Positions 34,221 to 42,432 of a stretch of 64,000 nucleotides of DNA are shown here, one piece after another. Below the pieces are notes generated by a model. The model was given only the letters and a program-made list of their open reading frames with translations. It did no database searches and was not told the origin of the DNA. How positions within the stretch are numbered: position 1 is the stretch's first letter; each line of letters opens with the position of its first letter. Both the position numbers and the translations under genes were made by a program. Origin of the DNA: Streptomyces sp. TP-A0356. Its GTDB lineage: Bacteria; Actinomycetota; Actinomycetes; Streptomycetales; Streptomycetaceae. The stretch is from the NCBI RefSeq assembly GCF_001417775.1, contig NZ_BBZJ01000013.1:124001-188000 (forward strand), in the 5' to 3' direction.

Positions 34221-35692
34221 GTGGCCCTGCTTTCGCGGTTGGGTACGACTACTTCTTCAGCGGCAACTGCTTCTTCAGCGGCAACTGCCTCTTCGGCGGA
34301 GACGGCCTCCCCGGCGGCCGGGCGGCCGGGGTACCGGGGCGCGGAGCGGTCGGGGCCCGCCGCCGAGCGGCGCGGACCGGGGCCCTTGGTGCCGGCGATC
34401 GCCTCGCGGTACCGCGCCACCGTGCCCTCGGCCGCCTTCGCCCAGGTGAAGTGGCGCAGCACCCGTTCCCGCCCGGCCGAGCCGAGCCGTGCCCGCAGCT
34501 CCGGGTCCCCCAGCAACCGGCTCAGCCCGGCGGCCAGGGCACCCGCGTCGCCCGGCGGTACCGCCAGGCACGTATCGCCGTCCGGCCCCGCGACCTCCGG
34601 AATGGCACCGCCGGTCGTGGCCACGAGCGGCGTACCGGTCGCCATCGCCTCGGCCGCCGGCAGCGAGAAGCCCTCGTACAGCGACGGCACGCACGCCACC
34701 TCGGCCGAGCGCACCAGGTCGACCAGCTCCGCGTCCGAGATGCCCTTCACGAACTCGACGGCGCCCTCCAGCCCGTACCGCTGGATCGCCTGCGCGACCG
34801 GCCCGTCCTCGGCGCGTCTGCCGACCACGACGAGATGCGCTCCGGGGTGCTCGGTGCGCACCTTGGCGAGCGCCTCGACCAGGAAGACGAGGCCCTTGAG
34901 CGGCACGTCCGCGCTGGAGGTCGTCACGATCCGGCCGGACACCTGCGGCACCGAGGGATCCGGCGAGAAGAGGTCGGTGTCGGCGCCGATGTGCACGACG
35001 TGGACGCGGTCCCGGGAGACGCCCAGGTGGTCCACGATCTCCTGGCGGGACGTGCCGGAGACGGTGAGCACCGAGGGCAGCCGGCGTGCGACCCGCTTCT
35101 GCATGCGGGTGAACGCGTACCAGCGCCGTACCGACGCCCGTCGCCGCCATCCCACGGCCGCGTCCAGCTCCAACTGCCGGTCCACGGTGATGGGGTGATG
35201 GACGGTGGTCACCAGCGGCGCGCCCAGGTCGCCCAACAGGCCGTAGCCGAGCGTCTGGTTGTCGTGCACGACGTCGAAGTCGCCGCGCCGGGCCGCGAGA
35301 TGACGGCGGGCCCGCAGCGAGAACGTCAGCGGCTCGGGGAAGCCGCCGGTCCACATCGTCGCCACTTCGAGCGCGTCGATCCAGTCCCGGTACTCGCCGC
35401 GCCTCGGGGTGCGAAAGGGGTCGGGCTGCCGGTACAGGTCGAGGCTGGGCAACTCGGTGAGGGACAGCCCCTCCAGGCCCGCGCCCTCGTCGAGCACGGG
35501 GTACGGCTGCGCGCCGATGACCTCCACCCGGTGGCCGAGCCTGGCCAGCTCGCGCGAGAGATGCCGCACGTACACGCCCTGGCCGCCGCAGAACGGGTTT
35601 CCCTTGTACGTGAGGAGCGCGATACGCAGCGGGCGTTCGCCGCCCGCGGCCGAGCCCTCCTGGGGACCCGCCTCCCTGGCCTCAGCGGTCAC
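34214..35692 (-). CDS. Family 4 glycosyltransferase (GT-B)
   Basis: A 492-residue GT4 enzyme. The N-terminal Rossmann domain starts IALLTYKGNPFCGGQGVYVR, typical of nucleotide-sugar GTs with GGQG; the C-terminal domain has the donor-binding SLYEGFSLPAAEAMATGTPL and TTGGAIPEVAG. The last 60 residues are low complexity, with an SAEEAVAAEEAVAAEE repeat encoded by three 18-bp units at 34252-34305. First gene of the operon GT4-methyltransferase-cyclase-like, divergent from kstR with a KstR-type operator between. Acceptor unknown; a glycolipid or glycosylated isoprenoid is an inference from the neighbours. Confidence 0.88.
   Translation of the reverse strand: MTAEAREAGPQEGSAAGGERPLRIALLTYKGNPFCGGQGVYVRHLSRELARLGHRVEVIGAQPYPVLDEGAGLEGLSLTELPSLDLYRQPDPFRTPRRGEYRDWIDALEVATMWTGGFPEPLTFSLRARRHLAARRGDFDVVHDNQTLGYGLLGDLGAPLVTTVHHPITVDRQLELDAAVGWRRRASVRRWYAFTRMQKRVARRLPSVLTVSGTSRQEIVDHLGVSRDRVHVVHIGADTDLFSPDPSVPQVSGRIVTTSSADVPLKGLVFLVEALAKVRTEHPGAHLVVVGRRAEDGPVAQAIQRYGLEGAVEFVKGISDAELVDLVRSAEVACVPSLYEGFSLPAAEAMATGTPLVATTGGAIPEVAGPDGDTCLAVPPGDAGALAAGLSRLLGDPELRARLGSAGRERVLRHFTWAKAAEGTVARYREAIAGTKGPGPRRSAAGPDRSAPRYPGRPAAGEAVSAEEAVAAEEAVAAEEVVVPNRESRATC
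34252..34305. repeat. 18-bp repeats in the glycosyltransferase tail
   Basis: CTTCTTCAGCGGCAACTG is repeated exactly at 34252-34269 and 34270-34287, with a diverged third copy up to 34305. They encode an Ala-Glu-Glu-rich C-terminal repeat. Three-multiple length keeps the frame. Confidence 0.85.
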
Positions 35693-35746
35693 TCTCGGCC
35701 CCTTCTCCCCTGCTATTTCCCGCGAGATTACGCCGGGACGGTAATC

Positions 35747-35760
35747 TAGAACAAGTTACA
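35747..35760. promoter_or_regulatory. KstR-type operator in the kstR / GT4 intergenic region
   Basis: TAGAACAAGTTACA matches TnnAACnnGTTnnA exactly. It lies 55 bases upstream of the glycosyltransferase start and 140 bases upstream of the TetR gene, so it could autoregulate the regulator, the operon or both. A second inverted repeat, CTTGATCGTTCAAG (35763-35776), sits next to it. Confidence 0.7.
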
Positions 35761-35900
35761 GACTTGATCGTTCAAGAGGCTCCGAATCTACCGGCAGGTA
35801 AGGGCACTGTGAGCAGTGGATCAGGTGATTCGCGCCACGGCCGACGCCCTGCCATGCTGTCTGATCGCCCGCCCTCACCGACTGTCACGGAACGGGATCC

Positions 35901-36551
35901 ATGCCTGCGGAAGCCAAGGTGCCAGCCAGTACCGCGCGACCGGCCGCGCAGCCGGCCTCACCTCCGCTCACCGAGCGGCAGGAGGCGCGCCGCCGCCGCA
36001 TCCTGCACGCGAGCGCGCAGTTGGCCAGCCGGGGCGGTTTCGACGCGGTGCAGATGCGCGAGGTCGCGGAGTCCTCGCAGGTGGCCCTCGGCACGCTGTA
36101 CCGCTACTTCCCCTCGAAGGTGCATCTGCTGGTCGCCACCATGCAGGACCAGTTGGAGCACATGCACGGCACCCTCCGGAAGAAGCCGCCGACCGGGGAG
36201 ACGGCGGCCGAGCGGGTGGCGGAGACCCTGATGCGCGCCTTCCGCGCGCTGCAGCGGGAGCCGCATCTGGCGGATGCCATGGTCCGCGCGCTGACCTTCG
36301 CGGACCGCAGCGTCTCCCCCGAGGTGGACCAGGTCTCCCGTCAGACGACGGCGATCATCCTGGACGCGATGGGCCTGGAGGATCCGACGCCGGACCAGCT
36401 GTCCGCGGTCCGGGTGATCGAGCACACCTGGCACTCGGCCCTGATCACCTGGCTGTCCGGCCGTGCCTCCATCGCCCAGGTGAAGATCGACATCGAGACG
36501 GTGTGCCGACTGATCGACCTCACGGGGCCGGGCGAGAGGGACCGGTACTAG
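35901..36551 (+). CDS. kstR: KstR-like TetR repressor (steroid/cholesterol catabolism)
   Basis: A 216-residue TetR protein with HTH at about 25-75. The block FDAVQMREVAESSQVALG plus TLYRYFPSKVHLLV is nearly that of mycobacterial KstR, and the C-terminal SPEVDQVSRQTTAIILDAMG and LITWLSGRAS follow the same pattern. KstR represses cholesterol-degradation genes until a CoA thioester of a steroid intermediate binds. The five TnnAACnnGTTnnA-like sites in the window and the nearby CYP125, thiolase, MaoC, SDR and ADH genes fit that role. ATG 35901 is chosen; a disordered, Ala/Pro-rich 25-residue tail precedes the HTH. Confidence 0.85.
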   Translation: MPAEAKVPASTARPAAQPASPPLTERQEARRRRILHASAQLASRGGFDAVQMREVAESSQVALGTLYRYFPSKVHLLVATMQDQLEHMHGTLRKKPPTGETAAERVAETLMRAFRALQREPHLADAMVRALTFADRSVSPEVDQVSRQTTAIILDAMGLEDPTPDQLSAVRVIEHTWHSALITWLSGRASIAQVKIDIETVCRLIDLTGPGERDRY

Positions 36552-36630
36552 GGCACGGCGCCGCGACCTCGCCAGGCGGCGCTCGGGAGCGCACACGAAA
36601 GACCTACGAGACGGGCTTGGGTGACCTTCA

Positions 36631-36686
36631 GATCTTTCGATCCTCCGATCTCTCGATCTTCCGATCTTCCAGTCTTCTGGTCCTCG
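36631..36686. repeat. 8-bp tandem microsatellite, consensus GATCTTCC
   Basis: Seven 8-bp units run from 36631 to 36686, the first five fitting GATCTTCC with one to three changes (GATCTTTC, GATCCTCC, GATCTCTC, GATCTTCC twice) and then AGTCTTCT and GGTCCTCG. They lie in the gap between kstR and the ferredoxin 3' end. The rest of the gap, to 36829, is AT-rich with an oddly A-rich stretch near 36811; I see no gene there. Confidence 0.8.
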
Positions 36687-36829
36687 ACCGTCGATGTCGG
36701 CCTCAGCGGAAACCTGAGCTTCACGCCAAAGTCGGCGACTCCGGTTGAGTGCCTCACTCGTCCCGTAGGCACTAATCAGGATATGCCTTCCACTAGCCGA
36801 TGGAACCCCTCAAAACAAGATTTTTAGGA

Positions 36830-37072
36830 TTATTCGGACTGTCCCTCGGGTGGGAACACCGGCTCCCCGCTCGCCATCAGCGTGATCACGATGGCTTCCA
36901 CCGGGCAGTTCTCCGCCGCCTCCAGGATCCGCTCGCCCGCGTCGGCGTCCGGCTCCACGGGGCGGGACTGGCGGGCGGCGTCCAGACGGAAGGCGCCGGC
37001 GGCGCGGTGGACGCACTGCGCGGAGCCGATGCAGACCGAGCGGTCGACCTCGATGTGCCAGCGGTCGCCCAT
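36830..37072 (-). CDS. Ferredoxin ([3Fe-4S] type, P450-associated class)
   Basis: An 80-residue ferredoxin. Cysteines 14 and 20 in CIGSAQC and 56 in ENCPVEAI are the three cluster ligands; the C-x5-C spacing with alanine in place of the second cysteine is typical of [3Fe-4S] ferredoxins that feed cytochromes P450. Three bases separate it from the aldehyde dehydrogenase gene. It could supply electrons to the CYP125 at 50931-52166 (inferred). The C-terminus VFPPEGQSE continues into a short tail. Confidence 0.85.
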   Translation of the reverse strand: MGDRWHIEVDRSVCIGSAQCVHRAAGAFRLDAARQSRPVEPDADAGERILEAAENCPVEAIVITLMASGEPVFPPEGQSE

Positions 37073-37075
37073 GGA

Positions 37076-38536
37076 CTACGCCTCCCCGTATCCGGCCGGC
37101 AGATGGATCATCTTGTGCTCCAGGAACTCGCCGTACCCCTCGGGCCCGAACTCCCGCCCGAGACCGGAGTTCTTGTAGCCGCCGAAGGGGCCGAGCATGT
37201 CGAGGCTGAAGGTGTTCACCGAGTACGTGCCGGTGCGCACCCGGCGGGCGACCTCGATGCCGTGCTCGACGTCCGCCGTCCACACGCTGCCGCTCAGCCC
37301 GTAGTCGGAGTCGTTCGCGATCTCCACCGCCTCGCTCTCGTCGCCGTAGGGGAGCAGGCAGATGACGGGCCCGAAGATCTCCTCGCGGGCGATCCTCATG
37401 GAGTTGTCGACGTCGCCGAAGAGGGTCGGTTCCACGTACCAGCCGCGGTCGAGCCCCGCCGGACGCCCGCCGCCGGTGAGGATCTTGGCGCCCTCCTCCT
37501 GGCCGATGCGGATGTAGTCGAGGTTGCGCTGCTGCTGCCGCCTGGCCACCAGCGGGCCGACCTGGGTCGCCGGGTCCAGCGGGTCGCCGACCACGAGGGC
37601 GCTCGCCGCGGCGGCGAAGGCGTCGGCGAACTCGTCGTAGCGCGAGCGCGGCACGAGGATGCGGGTCTGGGCCACACAGGCCTGGCCGTTGTTCATCCAG
37701 GCGGCCGGGACGATCCCCTGCACGGCCCGGGAGACGTCGGCGTCCGGCAGCACCACCGCCGCCGACTTGCCGCCCAGCTCCAGCGTCACGCGCGTCAGGT
37801 TCCGCGCCGCGACCTCCATCACCCGCTTCCCCGCCGCCACCGAGCCGGTGAAGGACACCTTGTCCACACCGGGGTGCCCGACGAGGTACTCGCTCACCTC
37901 GCGGTCCGCGGGCAGGATCGACAGCACGCCCTCCGGCAGCCCGGCCTCGCGGGCGATCTCGCCGAGGATGTAGGCGTCCAGCGGAGACTCGGGCGACGGC
38001 TTGAGCACGACCGTGCAGCCGGTGAGCAGCGCGGGCGCGAGCTTGGCGGCGGCCACGAACTGCGGCACGTTCCACGGCACGACGGCCGCCACGACCCCGA
38101 CGGGCTCGCGCCGCACGAGGATCTTCCCGAGGATGCCGTCGCGCCGCTCCTCGTGGCCGAAGCTCCGCGCGACCGTGAGGGCCGCGTCCCACACCAGCAT
38201 CGCGCCGAGCGCCTGCGCCAGGACGCTCCAGGAGTACGGGGAGCCGTTCTCGGAGGAGATCACCCGGGCGATCTCCTCGTGGCGCCCGGCGATCGCGTCC
38301 TTGATCCGGGTGACGACCTCGATCCGCTCCTCGAGCGTCGTCCGCGGCCAGGGTCCCTCGTCGAAGGCGCGCCGGGCGGCGGCGACGGCCCGGTCGACGT
38401 CCTCCCGCGAGGCGTGCGGCACCCGCCCGATGACCTCCTCGGTGTGCGGCGAGACCACCTCGATGACGTCCTTGCCCAGGGGGTCGGTCAACTCCCCGCC
38501 GATGAACAGCTGTCCGTGTTCCACGAGCTCGGTCAT
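37076..38536 (-). CDS. NAD(P)-dependent aldehyde dehydrogenase
   Basis: A 486-residue ALDH: PWNVPQF, FTGSVAAGKRVM, catalytic Glu253 in TLELGGKSAAVVLPDADVSR and nucleophilic Cys287 in NNGQACVAQTRI. FGGYKNSGLGREFG is the conserved C-terminal motif. It would oxidise the aldehyde from an alcohol/P450 step, for example the C26 aldehyde of a steroid side chain (inference from the neighbours and the operator). ATG 38536 has a GAGGAGG site. It forms an operon with the ferredoxin. Confidence 0.9.
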   Translation of the reverse strand: MTELVEHGQLFIGGELTDPLGKDVIEVVSPHTEEVIGRVPHASREDVDRAVAAARRAFDEGPWPRTTLEERIEVVTRIKDAIAGRHEEIARVISSENGSPYSWSVLAQALGAMLVWDAALTVARSFGHEERRDGILGKILVRREPVGVVAAVVPWNVPQFVAAAKLAPALLTGCTVVLKPSPESPLDAYILGEIAREAGLPEGVLSILPADREVSEYLVGHPGVDKVSFTGSVAAGKRVMEVAARNLTRVTLELGGKSAAVVLPDADVSRAVQGIVPAAWMNNGQACVAQTRILVPRSRYDEFADAFAAAASALVVGDPLDPATQVGPLVARRQQQRNLDYIRIGQEEGAKILTGGGRPAGLDRGWYVEPTLFGDVDNSMRIAREEIFGPVICLLPYGDESEAVEIANDSDYGLSGSVWTADVEHGIEVARRVRTGTYSVNTFSLDMLGPFGGYKNSGLGREFGPEGYGEFLEHKMIHLPAGYGEA

Positions 38537-38676
38537 GGCCGACTGCCTCCTCGGGGGACGGTCTCCGACGACCCCCACGCTCACTGACGGTCCATCAGAT
38601 ACCGCCACTGATACCAGTTCCGGTCGACGGAGTCCACGGGCGGGGCGGGGACGGGAAGGTCGACCGGGGCTACCGT

Positions 38677-38690
38677 CGAAACCTGTTCTA
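38677..38690. promoter_or_regulatory. KstR-like operator (one mismatch) between ALDH and MBL genes
   Basis: CGAAACCTGTTCTA, which on the other strand reads TAGAACAGGTTTCG. It matches TnnAACnnGTTnnA except for one outer base. It lies about 140 bases upstream of ALDH and 37 upstream of the MBL hydrolase, so it may serve both directions. Confidence 0.55.
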
Positions 38691-38726
38691 GTTATAGTGG
38701 GCCGGAGGACGGCGATTGGGGAGCCC

Positions 38727-39761
38727 ATGGCGCGAACGGCCGATCACGGCGGGGGCGTACGGTCCCTCAGGGTCCCGATTCCGGACAACCCCCTCGGGTA
38801 CACCCTGGTGTACGTCGTCGACACCGACCGCGGCCCGGTCCTGGTCGACACGGGGTGGGACGACCCGGCCTCCTGGGACGCCCTCACCGAGGGGCTGGCG
38901 GCCTGCGGCACGTCGGCCGCGGAGATCCACGGGGTCGTCGTCACCCACCACCACCCCGACCACCATGGACTGTCCGGCCGGGTCCGGGAGACCTCCGGTG
39001 CGTGGATCGCCCTGCACGCGGCGGACACCGCGATCGTACGACGCACCCGCGAGACCCGCCCCGAGCGCTGGTCCACCTACATGGCCGACAAGCTGGCCGC
39101 GGCCGGCGCCCCCGAGGAACACCTCGCACCGCTGCGTGCCCCTCGCGCCCGCGGGCGCGGCAGCCTGCCGGGCCTGTCCCCCGCGCTGCCCGACCGCGAG
39201 ATCGTCCCCGGTGAACTCCTCGACCTCCCGGGCCGACGGCTGCGCGCCGTCTGGACCCCCGGTCACACGCCCGGCCATGTCTGCCTCCACCTGGAGGAGG
39301 AGCATCCGGCCGGGCTGCCGGGCCACGGCCGTCTCTTCTCCGGCGACCATCTGCTCCCGAAGATCACCCCGCACATCGGGCTGTACGAGGACCCGGACGA
39401 GGTCACTGTCACCGACCCCCTCGGCGACTACCTCGACTCCCTGGAGCGCGTGGGCCGTCTCGCGCCCGCCGAAGTGCTCCCGGCACACCAGCACACGTTC
39501 ACCGACGCGCCGGGCCGCGTACGGCAGTTGCTGGCGCACCACGAGGACCGGCTGACCGGGCTCCTGGCCCTGCTGACCGCCCCGCTCACGCCCTGGCGGC
39601 TCGCCGAGCGGATGGAGTGGAACCGGCCCTGGGAGCAGATCTCCTACGGCTCACGGCACATCGCGGTCGCGGAGGCCGAGGCCCATCTGCGCCGTCTGGT
39701 GAAGCTGGGCCGGGCGGAGGCGGTGGCGGGGAGCGATCCGGTCGCGTACGTGGCGGTGTGA
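38727..39761 (+). CDS. Metallo-beta-lactamase-fold hydrolase
   Basis: A 344-residue MBL-fold enzyme: the metal-binding HHHPDH (about 78-83, the HxHxDH motif), TPGHTPGHVCLHLEEE and LFSGDHLLP provide the remaining His and Asp ligands. The C-terminal 70 residues add a winged-helix-like segment (WRLAERMEWNRPWEQIS) common in this group of hydrolases. It may hydrolyse a thioester or lactone. ATG 38727 follows GGGGAG. The SnoaL-like gene starts 50 bases downstream. Confidence 0.85.
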   Translation: MARTADHGGGVRSLRVPIPDNPLGYTLVYVVDTDRGPVLVDTGWDDPASWDALTEGLAACGTSAAEIHGVVVTHHHPDHHGLSGRVRETSGAWIALHAADTAIVRRTRETRPERWSTYMADKLAAAGAPEEHLAPLRAPRARGRGSLPGLSPALPDREIVPGELLDLPGRRLRAVWTPGHTPGHVCLHLEEEHPAGLPGHGRLFSGDHLLPKITPHIGLYEDPDEVTVTDPLGDYLDSLERVGRLAPAEVLPAHQHTFTDAPGRVRQLLAHHEDRLTGLLALLTAPLTPWRLAERMEWNRPWEQISYGSRHIAVAEAEAHLRRLVKLGRAEAVAGSDPVAYVAV

Positions 39762-39810
39762 CGGCGTGGGCCGGCCCTGCCCGCCCGGCCGCCGCTGGAG
39801 ACACCGTGTC

Positions 39811-40290
39811 ATGGACCCTTCTGGCATGGAACCCCTGGAGCACCTCCTCGCCGAACGCGCCTGCGAGCGCCTCGTCCTCGACTTCGTCCACCGCCTCGAC
39901 CTCGGCGAACCGCCCTCCGTGGCCGAGCTGTTCACCGAGGACGGCACCTGGGAGTGGCCGGAGGGCGAGCGGCGGATCGAGGGCCGGGACGCCCTGCGGA
40001 CGTACTTCGCCACACGCCCCGCCGACCGGCTCTCGCGCCGTCTGATGACGAACGTCCTCGTCACGGTGGCCTCCCCGACGACGGCCACCGCCACGTCGTA
40101 CTTCGCGACCCACCGTGTGGACGGCTACCCGGGAGGCATGGTCCCGGCGGGGCCGCCGACGCAGGTGGGGCACTACGAGGACGTCTTCCGGAAGGTGGAC
40201 GGCACCTGGCTGCTCGCCTCCCGGACCCTCTTCCTCCCCTTCGGCCGCCCGACCGTGCGCCTGGGCGACGGCGAGTTCACCGGCGGGTGA
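39811..40290 (+). CDS. SnoaL/NTF2-like family protein
   Basis: A 159-residue single-domain protein with the cone fold of nuclear transport factor 2: ACERLVLDFVHRLDLGEPPS, LFTEDGTWEWP, RIEGRDALRTYFATRPADRL and HYEDVFRKVDGTWLLASRTL. Relatives include ketosteroid isomerase and polyketide cyclases; no catalytic residues of those are certain here. It follows the MBL hydrolase behind the KstR-like operator, which makes a steroid-related role plausible but unproved. ATG 39826 is an alternative start. Confidence 0.75.
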   Translation: MDPSGMEPLEHLLAERACERLVLDFVHRLDLGEPPSVAELFTEDGTWEWPEGERRIEGRDALRTYFATRPADRLSRRLMTNVLVTVASPTTATATSYFATHRVDGYPGGMVPAGPPTQVGHYEDVFRKVDGTWLLASRTLFLPFGRPTVRLGDGEFTGG

Positions 40291-40350
40291 GGCCGCTCGG
40301 GCCGGGGCCCACGGGCGGCTCTCGGGTGCGTTCGTACGGGCCGGTAGAGT

Positions 40351-40455
40351 GTGCGGGTCGTCATCACACCCGTACGGGGGGAAGCCGGTGCAAATCCGGC
40401 GCTGACCCGCAACCGTGAGCCGTCCGCCGGGGCGGTGAGCCGGACTGCCCCGCAC
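40351..40455 (+). promoter_or_regulatory. Cobalamin (B12) riboswitch
   Basis: The conserved B12 box elements are present in order: CCGTACGGGGGGAAGCCGGT with GCAAATCCGG after it, then CGCTGACCCGCAACCGTGA. The ends pair as GTGCGGG (40351-40357) with CCCGCAC (40449-40455). The element sits 130 bases before the first gene of the ECF transporter operon, so binding of adenosylcobalamin should repress it. Confidence 0.93.
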
Positions 40456-40586
40456 GGGACATGACCGGCTCATGCCGTCGGCAGCCCGCCGACGGCAGGC
40501 ACCGTCGAGGTCACGGGGCCCAAGCCGCTCGGTTGCCTCAGAGCTCGTGCGTCTCGGCCCCCAACAGGGAGAGGCATCCGCCGATC

Positions 40587-41807
40587 ATGATCGTTCGCCG
40601 CAGCGCAGCGGTACTGGCCGCCATAGCCGTGATCGGCGGCGGGTCCGCCCCGGCCGCACTCGCCGCCGGGCCCTCCCCCTCCGCCCCCCGCTCGCTCCCC
40701 TCCGGCCTGTACGGCACCACGGACCCCACCTACGACGGCGTCTGGCGCCAGTCGCTCGCCCTGCTCGCCCAGCACACGGTCGGCGTACGGCCGGCCGCGA
40801 AGGCCGTGGACTGGCTGACCGGACAGCAGTGCGCCGACGGCGCGTTCGCCCCCTACCGCCCGAACCCGAAGGCCGCGTGCGACGCGAGGACACCCGTCGA
40901 CACGAACAACACGGCGGCGGCCGTGCAGGCGCTGGCCGCGCTCGGCGGACACGACGCACAGACGGGCAAGGCGGTGACCTGGCTGAAGTCCGTGCAGAAC
41001 GCGGACGGCGGCTGGGGCTACACCCCGGGCGGTGCGAGCGACGCGAACTCCACGTCCGTGGTGGTGGGAGCGCTGGCGGCCGTCGGCGAGAAGCCGGGGG
41101 AGGTCAGGTCCAAGGGCGGCGGGTCGCCGTACGACGCGCTGCTGAAGCTGTCGATCCCGTGCGACCGGGACGGTGGCGGCGCGTTCGCCTACCAGCCGGA
41201 CAAGAAGGGCGAGTTGGCGGCGAACGCGGACGCCACGGCGGCGGCCGTGGTCGGCGCGCTCGGCAAGGGGTTCGCGGGCGGGGCCGTGAAGCCGACCGGC
41301 ACGGCCGCCTCCTGCGGGACGGCCGACGGCCCCGAGCAGGCCGCGCGCAACGGCGCCGGGTACCTGGTCAAGGCCCTCGCCAGGGACCACCACCTGACCT
41401 CGGCGCTCCCCGGCGCCACGCCGGCGCCCGACTACGGCAACACGGCGGACGCGGTCGTCGCGCTCGTCTCGCAGGGCTGGACGCAGCCCGCGAAGACTTC
41501 GTACGCCTGGCTGGAGAAGAACTCCGCGCAGTGGGCGAAGCAGAGCGGCCCGGCCGCGTACGCCCAACTGCTCCTCGCCGCGCACGCCCTGGGCGAGGAC
41601 CCGCACCACTTCGGCGGCACGGACCTGGTCACCGAGCTCAACGCGACGGGCCCGGCGCCGCAGGCGGCCGGGCACGCCGACGCGCCCGCCGGGAAGGCCG
41701 ACTCCTCGTCCGGCCCCGGCTTGTTCTGGATCATCGGCGTCGGGCTGGTCGCCGGTATCGGCATCGGCTTCCTGCTGTCCGGCCGCAACAGGAAGCGGCA
41801 GCCGTGA
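40587..41807 (+). CDS. Secreted terpenoid-cyclase-fold repeat protein, B12-regulated
   Basis: A 406-residue protein with signal peptide (about 1-27, cleaved after ALAA), three or more prenyltransferase-like repeats (VDWLTGQQCADGAFAPYRPN, VTWLKSVQNADGGWGYTPGG, YAWLEKNSAQWAKQSG), and a C-terminal membrane anchor (GLFWIIGVGLVAGIGIGFLL) followed by a basic tail. The same alpha/alpha-toroid fold is used by intrinsic factor and transcobalamin to hold B12, so a surface cobalamin-binding role is an attractive inference. It is first in the B12-riboswitch operon; the next gene overlaps it by 4 bases. Confidence 0.85.
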   Translation: MIVRRSAAVLAAIAVIGGGSAPAALAAGPSPSAPRSLPSGLYGTTDPTYDGVWRQSLALLAQHTVGVRPAAKAVDWLTGQQCADGAFAPYRPNPKAACDARTPVDTNNTAAAVQALAALGGHDAQTGKAVTWLKSVQNADGGWGYTPGGASDANSTSVVVGALAAVGEKPGEVRSKGGGSPYDALLKLSIPCDRDGGGAFAYQPDKKGELAANADATAAAVVGALGKGFAGGAVKPTGTAASCGTADGPEQAARNGAGYLVKALARDHHLTSALPGATPAPDYGNTADAVVALVSQGWTQPAKTSYAWLEKNSAQWAKQSGPAAYAQLLLAAHALGEDPHHFGGTDLVTELNATGPAPQAAGHADAPAGKADSSSGPGLFWIIGVGLVAGIGIGFLLSGRNRKRQP

Positions 41808-42430
41808 TCCGCCGCGCCACGACCGCCCTGCTCCTGGCCCTGCTCGTGCTCTGCGGCACCGGCCAGGCGCACGCCGTCGGCTACCGGTACTGGTCCTTCT
41901 GGGAGCGCGACGGTCACGCGTGGACCTACGCCACACAGGGCCCCTCGACCGCACGCCCGGCCGACGGTGACGTCCAGGGCTTCCGGTTCGCCGTGAGCGC
42001 GGACTCGAAGGACGCCACGCAGCCGCGCGGCACGGCGGACTTCGCCGCGATCTGCGCGAAGACTCCCGCGCGGGCCGGCGAGAAGCGGGTGGCGCTGGTC
42101 CTCGACTTCGGTACGGCGGCGGACGCCCCCTCGGGCGAGACCCCTCCGGCCCCGCGCACCGCCTGCGCCCGCATATCCGGGGACGCGACGACGGCGGACG
42201 CCCTGGCGGCCGTGGCCAGGCCGCTGCGCTACGACACCAACGCCCTGCTCTGCGCGATCGCGGGATATCCGGAGAAGGGGTGCGGAGAGCAGGTGGCGGA
42301 GCGGAGGAGTCCGGCGCCGGTACCGAGCAGGCCGCACCACGGCCCGTCGGTGGGCGTGCTGGCGGGCGCAGCCGCCGTGGCCGCACTGGGCGGCGCGGCG
42401 ATCTGGCAGGCCCGCCGCCGCAGGGGCTGA
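41804..42430 (+). CDS. SCO2322-family secreted protein
   Basis: A 208-residue protein with a signal peptide (cleavage near AHAVGYR), a conserved GYRYWSFWERDGHAWTYAT block and a C-terminal transmembrane anchor (VGVLAGAAAVAALGGAAIW) with a basic end. It matches the family NCBI names after S. coelicolor SCO2322. Function unknown; its fixed place between the toroid protein and the ECF permease points to cobalamin or corrinoid capture. GTG 41804 overlaps the previous stop. Confidence 0.85.
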   Translation: MIRRATTALLLALLVLCGTGQAHAVGYRYWSFWERDGHAWTYATQGPSTARPADGDVQGFRFAVSADSKDATQPRGTADFAAICAKTPARAGEKRVALVLDFGTAADAPSGETPPAPRTACARISGDATTADALAAVARPLRYDTNALLCAIAGYPEKGCGEQVAERRSPAPVPSRPHHGPSVGVLAGAAAVAALGGAAIWQARRRRG

Positions 42431-42432
42431 CG

